This document shows positions 34,436 through 45,149 of a stretch of 64,000 nt of DNA, one piece after another. The stretch is taken from NCBI GenBank assembly GCA_023101885.1, contig JALPQD010000004.1, forward strand, positions 9,371,688 to 9,435,687, read 5' to 3'. The stretch comes from Typhlomys cinereus. Its lineage: Eukaryota > Chordata > Mammalia > Rodentia > Platacanthomyidae. Positions within the stretch are counted from its first letter, which is position 1. Every line of letters begins with the position of its first letter. The position numbers and the translations under genes are program-made. A model generated the notes under the pieces. It had not been told where the DNA came from, did not search any database, and worked only from the letters and a program-made list of their open reading frames with translations.

Positions 34436-36920
34436 CAAAAAAAAAAAACAAAAACAAAAAACAACACTGTAACATCTTTCTGGTACACATATAGGAGTGA
34501 TGGTAAACTATCATGACCTATTTCTACTATTTCTCTGAGGAAATCTGTGCTAGGCAAGTGGTTAAAAGCTGAAACAAATTTTTCATTATTAATTCATTTT
34601 TACTATTCTTATTGTTATTTTTATAATATTAGTTTCATTTACAAATATATGAAATTTAATTACAGAAATAAAGATCCACAAGTTATATATCAAAACAACT
34701 AATTCTTGATTATTTGATAGCTTGTGTCTGGTATTTGGTAATTACATTCTTAGTGACCTTCCTATTGAAGGTAACCACTTAGTTACTCTTGGGCATTGCA
34801 GTAGATAAAGAATGGAAGGGGGGTATGAGAGCTTTTTCTGTTTTATTAACTTAGTCTTTATTCTCTTCCTATAGTGTACCTATCATGGGTAAAGGAGCTA
34901 ATACGCTATAAAGAGATGACTAGAGAAAATGTTTTCTACGCTTGGAATTTGATAACATTAACATAAAGCAGCTGTAAGTAATACAGATAGTCTTTCTTAG
35001 TTCCTTCTGGGTTGAATTGTTATAAATAAGGAATGAATGGAGCTGGACTTTGGAATCATGAGAGTGAAAATGAGTGCAAATTTGGGGAATTTTGGTGGCA
35101 ATATGTGAAAGAGTAAAGTGCTAGCAGCAGAGTTTACTGAGGAGGACATGGGTGATGGATATGATCATAATGGTGACTTAGTAGTTTAGGGGGACTGCAG
35201 ATGAGGATTGATGGTGATGGAGACAACTGTGATGGGGTGAAGCAGGCAGTGATAACTGGAAGGGTGACAGGCGCAGAGAACACTTTGCAGCATTACTTTC
35301 TGATGTCTTTAGTGATTGATTGACATTCAAGGATAAACTAGGTGGTGGCAAGTAGGGAAGTGGAAAGACCCTGGTCACTCTGAGCAAACCCACCGATCTT
35401 CCTCTTTTGCAGGACCTAATCACCCAGCAAATCCCTCTTTGAGATGATTCTTCTTGTGTTAGTAGTTAGACCATTATTTCTTTTTAGTAAATTATCTGAA
35501 TGTTCTAAAATACTGCCATGTATGTCCAATAATCAAATGGTTTCAACAGATGGGGAAACTTTAACAGTGGTTAAAGTTAGTCCTCACAACATAAAAATGT
35601 TCTTTTTAGTTAGTTGTATTTGTCAATTGTTTTGTGATTACTAGCAAAAGGGAGTTTTTGAAGTGTTATTAGTTTTTTTTTGCCAACATATTTTAAAGTT
35701 CTTACTAAAAGCTAGAAAAAAAGACATTACCTAACTTCTTTATGAGTTCAGAAAGAACAGTGTTTAATCCTAAGTGTGCAGACCGCTGCCAAAGAAAACG
35801 TTCCCAGAGGACACAGGACCTGCACTAGCTCCATGTGCTTGTTGAACTCAGATATGGAACATGTTGTATTTCATTCTAGGAGGGAACAAAAGCCATGTTC
35901 CTTGTATTGTGACGGTTGGTCTCTCTGCTTCAATCTCTTTCTCTTAGTTTACGAAGAATTCAACATCTGTATATTTCTGATCTCCATTATCACATGCAAA
36001 TTCTCCAAAGAGGAAAAAGCAAAAAACCCAACTTCTAGTAATGGTCACCTGAATGGCTGTCATAAAAGGACCAAAGCTTAATCTTTGTGTACTGTCTCTT
36101 CTGTTTCATGACTGTGTGCAGGAGGTGTTGCTGATGTGTTTCCAACAGCCACATCTGGCTCTCTGGCAGTCTGTGCTGCTCACTGGGCTGACCCATTGAT
36201 GGCTCTTGAACGGTTCAGAATATGTAGAGGTCATTGGATTATTTTTTCATTCATTCTCCCAGGTACTATTTATCTGTCAGTCACATTTCATTCTGAGGAA
36301 TTTACTAGACTTGTCTGTCTATTCAAAATGTATAAGGAAACTCCTCATTAAAGATTTGGATTTATATGTCCCGAAGGGCAATATTCCCAAGACTGCATTT
36401 AGGAGAGTAGAGGAACAATGTTATTGGTTGAATATTTCTGAAAATACTGATTTTTCTTCCTCTGAAATGGTCTGAAACTCTTAAATATTCCATAGTAGTG
36501 AAGGTGGAGATATTGTTTCTTCAAGGATTCATGAGGTGAAATGATCACTAGCAGAAATTAAAGTTTGGGAGATATATGTTAAAATTTTCAGGAGAAAGGT
36601 CTTTTGATAGAGAAATAAAGCATGAATGAAAACTAAAAGAAGGATTCAAGTAATACAAAAGAGATCAAGTCATGAGGTGAAGTATGAACACTGAAGTTCG
36701 CAATGGGAGAAAGATTACTGCATATGAAACTCAGTTGAGTGGAGAGAAAATTTTAGTCCTGATGGTCATACTCACATTTAACTTGGAGGAAAGAGAAAAG
36801 GAAACGAAATTTTACTTCACAAAAAATCTTTTGAAATTAACAAAGAGGTGTCTGGAAAGTTGATGAAAGTTCATTGATTTGGATAAAAAGCAATGCAGGA
36901 TGTTAAGAAGAGATGGTCTT
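34436..36920. other. Unique AT-rich DNA
   Basis: Begins with an A-rich simple tract (34436-34465). The ORFs of 66-101 codons carry no recognisable domain. Nothing else seen. Confidence 0.4.
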
Positions 36921-37146
36921 GGGGCTGGAGAGGTTGCTCAGGGATTAAGCCTCTGCCTTGCAGGCAGAAGGTCCTGAGTTCGGATCCTAGACCCCACGTA
37001 TAGACGCCGGGCGGAAGTGGGGGGGGGGGCGGGGGGAGGCACCTTGAGTTTCTGGTCCTGGTAGGGCGGAGCCTGTGAATCCCGGGGCAGAGTAAACAAG
37101 GAGGAGGTGGAGGCAGTCCATGGTGGTTTCCAAGTTTGTCCGTGGT

Positions 37147-37178
<32 letters not shown>
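36921..37178 (+). mobile_element. Dip-like SINE, younger type, lacking A-tail
   Basis: Starts GGGGCTGGAGAGGTTGCTCA, with the B box GAGTTCGGATCC, the TAGACGCCGGGCGGAAGTGG body followed by an expanded G-run (37020-37037), GTAGGGCGGAGCCTG and GTCCGTTCTAC-type end, then (CA)n to 37178. The usual A-rich end after the CA repeat is absent. Confidence 0.88.
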
Positions 37179-37180
<2 letters not shown>

Positions 37181-37740
37181 GATATTTGGAGAAATATCAT
37201 TCTTAAGCTATAGAAGCTGTAAGTGACTAATGGGTGGTCAGTGTTCTGTGTGAATATGGACTATCACTTACATTCCAAGCAAAACAAAGCAAGAATAACC
37301 AACATGTTTTCACTATACCCAGAAGACTTGATATTTAAAAATAATTGTTTCTGGAGTTTTTTCATTTAATGTTTGACCATAGGAAACTGGATCATAGCAA
37401 GCAGAATTGAAGATAAGTAGAAATTGCTATCTTCCTATAGGGATGTCTCATTTACAGAACACTGTTTTCTAGTGTTTTGTTATTACTGAACTAAAGAAAA
37501 GCATCCATCTAAGAGAAGAAATGAGTGTTGTGATGTGATCATTCTATATTTGATCTCCAAAGTAATGTTGAGACATTGCGATTTCTTAAAAAGGTGTTTT
37601 GGGTCATGGGGCACCACTCGTAGACTGTTGGAAGGGATTCCTGTCTATCTCACAGTAGTGGGCAGGATCTCATAAGATAGACTTAGTTACCATAAGAGTG
37701 TGTTTTTTTTTTCTCTTCTTTTATTTCACTTTTGTTAAGA
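37179..37740. other. Unique DNA
   Basis: No gene or repeat recognised. Confidence 0.45.
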
Positions 37741-38026
37741 ATTTATTTGTTTATTTGTTTTTAAACTTTATTTATTTTGCATGTGTATCTATCAGAGGGC
37801 ACTATATGTTCCTGTGGAGGCCCAAGGGTGACTTTGGGAATCACCCTGGATTGCTTCTTCCTCCTTTTTGCTTTGTTCTGGGATTTCCCAGCAGGCTCTG
37901 CTCACTAGAGTGGTAAGTGGAGGCCAATACCCTGTCCATTGGGCATTTTCACATGGGACCTGAAGTCCAATCAGAACCTTTTGCTTGTGAGGCAAAGTCT
38001 TAACCCTTGAGTCATCTCTTCAGCCC
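37741..38026 (-). mobile_element. Older B2-superfamily SINE
   Basis: Minus strand starts GGGCTGAAGAGATGACTCAA; older-type body (AGCAATCCAGGGTGATTCCC), A-rich end (AAATAAAG, AAACAAATAAACAAATAAAT). An imperfect flanking repeat (AAGAATTT / AAGAAATTT) may be its TSD. Confidence 0.82.
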
Positions 38027-39077
38027 AAGAAATTTTTTATATACAAACAAAATGAGTTTCTGTCCATGATCCCACTTCCCCCTTAGTCCCTCTTTTCCCA
38101 CCTTTACCTCCTTTCACACATTTGTCCCTGTTGTGCCTCCTGCCCTCATGTCTCTCTGCATGTGTGGAACACAAGGCTTCCTTCAGGACACTTATACTAG
38201 TAAGGCACTAGGCGTCTGTAGGAGTATAAATGACCCTTCAATGGGTAAATTCACAGGTGGAAAGCTCCCCTTTCACTTGTCTGACACCTGCTCCTAGTTG
38301 TCTACACCTTTCACTAAGTGTAGGTTGTTTAAAAGCAAGAGGAACCCCTACCCAAGCGCTTGACTACTTCTGCACACTCTCATTCTCCTTCCACTTCTCT
38401 GTTACACTGCAACGAGGCCCAGAGGATTACTACATAGGCTGATGACCATATTGCTTGGATTATCCAGTCATCAGAATTATGAGCAAAATAATCTTTTCTT
38501 TATGCATTACCCAGTATTGTAGATTTTGTTATGGCAACCTCAGGTATCATTTCAATGGTCATAGCATTCTAGTATTCAAATACCTCTTATCTTATCCAGC
38601 AATGGCTTCACAAAGCAAAATTTGTGGTGCCAATCATTTGAATATTCCTTGTAGATGTACTTCCTTAAATGGAAAATGTAAAATTTCTGGAGTTAATAGG
38701 GAAAAACAAAAGCGTGAGTGAATAAAGAACAATAAAATATTTTGAGAGAAAGAGAAAAAATGTAAAGAAGAGAACATTTTTGCAGTACATTTACATAATC
38801 TATTCTATTACTGGTTATGGTTAATCTTTGACTGTGACTAATATATATAAATTACCATAGATATGAATGTATAAATAGTAAATATGTGAAGTTTGGCACT
38901 ATTTCCAGTTTCAAACATCCACTAGAGGTCTTAGAATGTATCTATCCCCTCAAAGGCAGGAGAGTAGCTAAAAAATATTTTCTTGAAATCATGTGTGAAG
39001 CAAAAAAGCACTAGTCGGGCTGTGGTATGGTTTACTCTATTTACAAGCTTCTGACATTGATATTCATTATCATAATA
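38027..39077. other. Unique DNA
   Basis: C/T-rich at the start and AT-rich later. No gene recognised. Confidence 0.4.
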
Positions 39078-39245
39078 CTAGTTAGCACTTGCATTGAACC
39101 TTCTGAGTGCCAGTCCCTCTAACTTATAACTCATCTGATCCTCACCAATAAACCTCTGAGTTAGCAGCTGTTTTTAAATACTCCCAATTGATACATGGTG
39201 AAGAAGAAATGAAGAAAGTTTGAGAAATTTGCTCAAGACAGAAAG
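39078..39245 (+). mobile_element. MIR SINE relic
   Basis: TAGCACTTGCATTGAACCTT, CTGAGTGCCAGTCCC, AACTCATCTGATCCTCACCA, CTCTGAGTTAGCAGC and TGAGAAATTTGCTCAAGACA follow the MIR core and 3' part in order. Confidence 0.8.
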
Positions 39246-41988
39246 ATTCTCTGTGCTCCAGATAAACCTTGAACATTGGCAGACCAGCTTCAGCGCATGC
39301 CTCCTGACGTTTTGGGGAGGTTGATGACAAAGATTAATTGTCTGTGTGGTTATCTTGGTGACTCATATGAACACAACAATGAAAATGATGCATTTGTTTT
39401 CATGCAAAAGAAATAATGCGATATAATTTCCCAGGCTGTAGGTATGAGGTGGCATCCATGCCTGTGTTTCTGAGTGGATGGGAATTATTTTCTCAGTGTG
39501 AAGAAAGAATATGAGTAGAACAGACATCATAAATTTGTTCTGTTGAACTAGGCTTTTTATAGTTTGATTAAAGCTTATAGATACGTATAAATATATGACT
39601 CTGCCAAAAAACAACTTAGCAAAGGCCATTACTGTTTCATTTATTAATTAATGAATATTAATTAACACTCTAAAACAATAATAGGTCTTCACTGACTTTT
39701 TTTCTGAAATGGTTAAAATGTTTACACTAAGGGGAGAGTGTAGCCAGTTGACATAATTTAGCAAGGACTGTCAAATAACAGACAGTTGAAGTGCAAAGCA
39801 TTTTTCTCATTTATGGTTCCACCAAATTTAACTAAAGGCCTGGGCATCATAAACCTGCAGACAGAAGTAGTTCCAGGGGAAAATGCAGGCTTGCTAGCAG
39901 GCCAGCTGTGCAGAGGGATGGACTCCAGCTTCCTGTAATAGCTGTGCAGCACAAAGAATGTTGGCTGCCTCCAGGGCCAGCTGGAGGCAACTGTGCTCCT
40001 GGAAATCCTGAGTTGTCTGTTCGGGACTCTAGTGAATAGAATTCTGGTTAATAGAATAGCTGTCTCATCAGCCAGATTTCAGTCATGCTCTTTTATAAAA
40101 GCCTGCTAACTTCAGCATTCAGCAGATAGGAATGTCAAGTGCAGCTCATAATTCTTGTCTAGTAGGGTTGTTATTAGGGTTCAGTTAAATAATTGATATA
40201 AAACAGTTGGAAGAAAGCTTGACTAAGATCAGAAGTCAATAATTGGGTTGGTTTAAGCTCCCTTTCAAAGACCCTTTGCCTTTTGTGGACCCTTTAGCTT
40301 GTGATGCTTTCTTAACCATGGCTAATGAAAGTAAGTTAAATAGGAAGTAGATGCCCTTCTTGGAAATGAGAAGTTTATACAAACATGATGGCAGTTTACT
40401 GTACTTGACATCCAGAGGGATCATCTCCCCCTGCAATCCTCGAGAATGGAGACAGGGCCCCCTACAATCCTGGAGTGAACCACTTCTTCATAAATGTCCT
40501 GTATGATCCATGCAGCCACCCTGAGCAGACTGAAAAGATTTCCCCTCCTTCCAAGAAGTGGGCCATGTTTAGTACCATATCCAAATCCACTGCCAGTGCC
40601 AGGGCAAACCAATGTGGCCAGTCAGTAGCTTTCCTGTAGGTTGCCGGACCACAGAACTGCTACCCGACACTGTTCAGATTCTGTCTGTACTCACTTGGGC
40701 CAGGATCAGTCTCAAGGAAAGCCAAAAGGAACTGATGAGTTTCAACTACTGCCAGACTGTCTGCTAGTTTCAGCTCTAGAAAACTCCTAGTTGTCCCCAA
40801 ATTCTCTTTATCCCAATGACCTGAAAGAAAGCAATGCTGTTCTCTTTTTGCCTTTATTAAAATTTGGCCAACGTCCAGCTCCTTCATCTATAAAGAGACT
40901 GACAAAGTGCTTCTGGAAAACTCAGGGTAGTTTGAACAAATTAAATAATAACAGTCTCCCACACAACATGAGTAAACTTTGGAGGTAAACATGAGTTAAG
41001 TTGACTCTTTGGCAAAGACTGGTCAAGGACCAGGGTGGAGTCCAGATTCCGTCTTATTAAAACAATAATTTAAACTCCTTTTAATATTGCTGCAGTCAGT
41101 AATCCTGTCCTGGCAGTTTGGTTAACGGGTTGAGTATGGGCTCAATTCAACCTAGTTCAAAATTTTGTGTGCAAGTTTCAAAACACAGTATATGTTATTG
41201 CCTTGTTGATTTTGTGCTACATTTAGAATGACCCATCCAAAGGCCTAGTATTGATAAAATAGAACTGGTCTTAGTGCTATGAGGAAAGCTACGTCCCAAC
41301 CTAAGCAATGAAGAATAACAGCTCTGTGCTCAGCACTTCTAAAATGAAGCATTTGTCTTTAGCCCTATCTGGATGGGGACCAGCAGGTTCTGGGAAGAAT
41401 ATTAACCTGAATTTGTTGCAGTCTTGTTTCCTAAATGGTTTATAAACACTTCCCCATATGTGCTCCAAAGATTTTCATTTAGTGAATTATTCAAATCTTT
41501 TTGCCATATATCCTGTATAGCTGTCAATGAGGAGGGGGTTATATGTTCCTGATATCTGAGAAATAAGAGTAATACTGACATAGCCCAGCAAAATTGCATC
41601 CTAAAATAATACTATAAGAATGTTCATTTTGATATAAATACTGAGTGCTGTATTTTCAAGAAATATTGTAGACCATAGTGCTTGGTACTTTCCTAGGGAG
41701 CACTGAATGCACTTGGTACCCTGGTTTTAATTTGATTCCGTGGAATAAAGTATATAAGCCATTGCTTAGTTAGCAGTGTAATCTATTGTCTACTAGATAA
41801 ATTTTATGCTATTTCTAAAGACGTTAATTCATGAAGATTGAAGGTTTAACAGTACAAGGTTTGGAATGCAACATGTTAGATTTTATGTTTAAGTTCTGTT
41901 TTTAAGTATTAATGTGAATGGGGGGTATGTAGCATGGAATGTGGCAGTCCTTAAACTTCTGTTACTGTAAAAGTAAAATGATTGCTAT
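39246..41988. other. Unique DNA, no gene seen
   Basis: Short ORFs up to 88 codons only. No repeat recognised. Confidence 0.4.
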
Positions 41989-41989
41989 A

Positions 41990-42023
41990 AGTTTTCAGTC
42001 TAAAAAAAAAAGTTTTCAGTCTA
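41990..42023. mobile_element. Poly(A)-only insertion with TSD
   Basis: AGTTTTCAGTCTA at 41990-42002 is repeated exactly at 42011-42023, with only A residues (42003-42010) between. This has the form of an L1-type insertion truncated to its tail. Confidence 0.6.
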
Positions 42024-42050
42024 GCATTTGATGCCTCATCCTAGTAAATT

Positions 42051-42083
42051 ATTGTTATCATCATCATCATTATCATCATGATG
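42051..42083. repeat. (ATC)n short tandem repeat
   Basis: Imperfect ATC/ATT trinucleotides. Confidence 0.85.
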
Positions 42084-42282
42084 TTATTGCTGGTTTTGTC
42101 CCAGTCATTACTTGGAAACTATTTCTTTTTGAAAAATTGAGGAGGAGGAAATGGAAAACCTCCAGCCGTCAGCTTTAACAACTAACTGTATGTGCTGTGA
42201 AGACAAGTAGCTCCTCTTTGTATCATGAAGGAGATCAGCCATGCTGCTGATGACTGAAAGAATTTTCCTTGAACACTAAGTT

Positions 42283-42386
42283 TTCTTTTTGACTTTTGAG
42301 ACAAAGTCCTGTTGTTCAGCTCCAGGCTAGGATGGCCTGCCGCTCACAGTCTGCTTCTAGGCATGTATCACCCTGTCCAGTTTGAA
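42283..42386 (-). mobile_element. B1-like (7SL-derived) SINE
   Basis: Plus-strand text TTGAGACAAAGTCCTGTTG, TCCAGGCTAGGATGGCCTGC and GGCATGTATCACCCTGTCC matches the B1/Alu family read backwards. Diverged. Confidence 0.75.
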
Positions 42387-42682
42387 GAACACCCTGAATT
42401 TGATGCCTTCCCTCCTTTCTTATGTATCTTTTCTTTATTTTACCATCTCATTCTCTTTTACTAACAGAGAAAACTACCAACTATGGAAAAATCACAGTTT
42501 TTTTCCCCCTCTGTACTAGTAGTGAACTTGTGTGCAAAGCACTACTAGTTCAGGTACTAGTAGTAAACCTTTCCCAAAGAGATCTGATGGTGAGTTTGAC
42601 TCGGTCTTCAGTGATCCAACTAGATATTGGGACTGACAAGAGGTTTATTCGATCCCTATTCTATCATTTCCCCAGATTAGCC

Positions 42683-42686
<4 letters not shown>

Positions 42687-42715
<29 letters not shown>
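42687..42715. repeat. (AT)n microsatellite
   Basis: Uninterrupted AT dinucleotides. Confidence 0.95.
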
Positions 42716-42720
<5 letters not shown>

Positions 42721-43330
42721 AAACCTTCCTATGATCTCCCAAACCTTTGACTATACTTTTCAGCTCCCTGAAAACATTTAGAATGTTTGTAGCCTCACTT
42801 CAAATTGCTGTGTTGAAACTTAACCCCCAAAGTGATGTAGTTGGAGACAGGTCCTTTGAGAGGTAACTGAGACATAATTGGAAGAGCCCTCAAGGATGGG
42901 TTGCTTCCTTTTAAAAGTGGTCTCAACCACTTGTGTCGTCCACATCTGTAAAAAATAAATGTTGTCATGGATGCCTGGGACACAGTGTTTTGCAACAGTA
43001 GATTGAATGGATGAAGATAAGGTTCTGTAAATCATAACAACCCTGTTTCTTCATCCATATTTTTTCTCAATCATATCCTGGAAGTTCATATGACACATAA
43101 TGAAGCATCTCATTCTTCCACAACTACCTTCAATAGCTTATAACTAATGCATACTAGTTATTGACAAATTCAACAGTTATTCAGCTTTACTAGATCATCC
43201 AAGTTTTTATTCTCTCCTTATGTTCGCCCTAATGTTCACTCTACTTATAGATTCCATTAGTCCTATGTGACTCCAATGGAGTATTTCCTGTAGCCAACGT
43301 ATCAGCCAGGAAAAACTCAAAAGCCTGAGC

Positions 43331-43431
43331 TAGATAATGTGGTTGAAGTAAAATAGGTAGCCTAATGTTCCCTCTTCTATATTTGTGACCACATAATTCC
43401 ACCTCAATTTTTCTTTTTTTGCATTTCTTTT
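43331..43431 (+). repeat. Direct repeat, left copy, flanking L1 3' UTR
   Basis: CTAGATAATGT, then AAAATAGGTAGCCTAATG and TTTGTGACCACATAATTCCA. The right copy (44689-44782) has CTAGATAATGT, AAAATATGTAATCTAATG and TTTGTGACCATGTAATTCCA. About 85 percent alike with a short gap. Confidence 0.85.
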
Positions 43432-44688
43432 TTATTAGTTAATTTTTTAGCTTTATAAGCATATTAAGTACTTATCCCTGCTTCCCTCCCTCCCTCCTCC
43501 TTCCCATCTTTCTGCCTTCCCTTCATCAATCCATCCACTCCCTCCCACCTTCCTACTTGGCCTTTCTATGGACCTCAGGGTTCCTTCTGGTTTGTCTACT
43601 CTTGTAGGGGTTCAGGCCTCTGTGGCATACTAGGTTGCCCCTCCTCAGGCCACCCCACTAATAGGGGCATTTCCTTTCACTCATCTAGCTCTAGTCCCTA
43701 AGGTTTTCACTGTATGTTCTTGTCTTTCTTTAATTTCTTGTTGGCTTATGGGGGTATATTAGTTTGTCAGTCATTATGCAGGTTTAGTAAGAACAAGTCT
43801 CACTGAAGCGAGTTCCTGGATGCAGTAGTCTAGCATTGAATGAAATGTCTTGGCCAATGGTAGACCTTCCCATTTTTAGGTTTTACAATCTTACTACCTC
43901 TCTTCCAGGAGGATCCCTAAGCTTTAGGATAGGGAGTGAATAGTTTGGCCTGATTCTGGGTGGGTATTGTCAATTCACTGATATTTCACATTATGGCTGA
44001 CCGTTGTCATCCACTTCATTGCTCTTCTACTGGCCTAGGATGCATCCTGTCAGGGTGTTGAGATCCTCTGCTCTTGCCATAGAAAACTTCTGGGGTGAGC
44101 GTTAAATGCTCTTCAAATCTATGATAGTAGCTATTTACCAAGCAGTTTGGTGTATTGTCTTCCTACCTATAGGTTTATTGGCTATTTTTCCCTATTGATC
44201 TCTTTCCTTCCCTCGAATAGGTTCTTGTTCTACTTAACAGTTACAGGAATGTGTTCCATTTTGACAAGCAAGTCTTGAGTTCACTTAGAAAGGTATTGGT
44301 TGTCTCCTTGATAGTCATGCCACTAATACACTGGTAGTCACCTGTTGCCATGGTGATTTTTATTTTAACTTGCAGATCTTGTGAGTTCATGAGCCCTATA
44401 TTTATTTCTCTCTCCCAGTAGGCTTTGCAGTATTCCTTGTTCTGTGTAAGCTATCTAGCAAAGAGGAAGTTCTCAGCTGAGTTCTAGCTGATGTATTCTG
44501 CCCATGTTCTGTGATCCACCTTTAATAGGCTCTTACTTTTTTTTTTTTGGAGAAAAACCAAGAGCAATGGCAAAAGCTTATAGTGTTTAGGGACCTTTGA
44601 GACCTCTCTGACCAACATTTTATCAGGAAGTGTCACATTCCTGTTACTTCTAGTATATTTTTAACTATCACTGAGTAATGGATTATCA
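43432..44688 (-). mobile_element. Older L1 3' UTR
   Basis: The 3' end lies at the left (T-rich, then TACTTAATATGCTTATAAAG on minus). A purine tract (43470-43560 on plus as CCCTCCCTCC) and a UTR body follow up to the segment shared with 25.8-26.0 kb (AATGGCAAAAGCTTATAG, GAGACCTCTCTGACCAACAT). No ORF2. Confidence 0.75.
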
Positions 44689-44782
44689 CTAGATAATGTA
44701 AAATATGTAATCTAATGCCCCCTCTTCTGTATTTGTGACCATGTAATTCCACCTCAGTTTTCTTTTTTTTTTTTTTTTGCAG
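44689..44782 (+). repeat. Direct repeat, right copy
   Basis: Second copy of 43331-43431, ending in a run of T. Confidence 0.85.
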
Positions 44783-45149
44783 TACTAAGTGGTTCAGCTC
44801 AGAACTTTCTTTGTTTTGCCCTGTTTTCCTTGCTCTGCACTCCTTTGCATAGGGGCTACCCAATTTTGTTCCTGACTTTAAGACATGTTTTTTTTTGACA
44901 TATTATTAGCATATGAGGCTCCAATGGGGTTGTCTCCCACAATCTTAGGATTTTTCTGTAAGTCCCTCTTTCCCTCCTATATCCTATCCCCTTAGTACCC
45001 CCTAGGTATTTTTCTCAATTATTCTCTCCTTCACCCTACTTGGCATGGTATCCTAAATCTCCCCTTTAAAAAGGTTTCACCCTAACCATTCTTTCCCACC
45101 ATCCTACTCCTTTTGTCTTAGAGTAATTTTAATCCAAATACATTGACGA

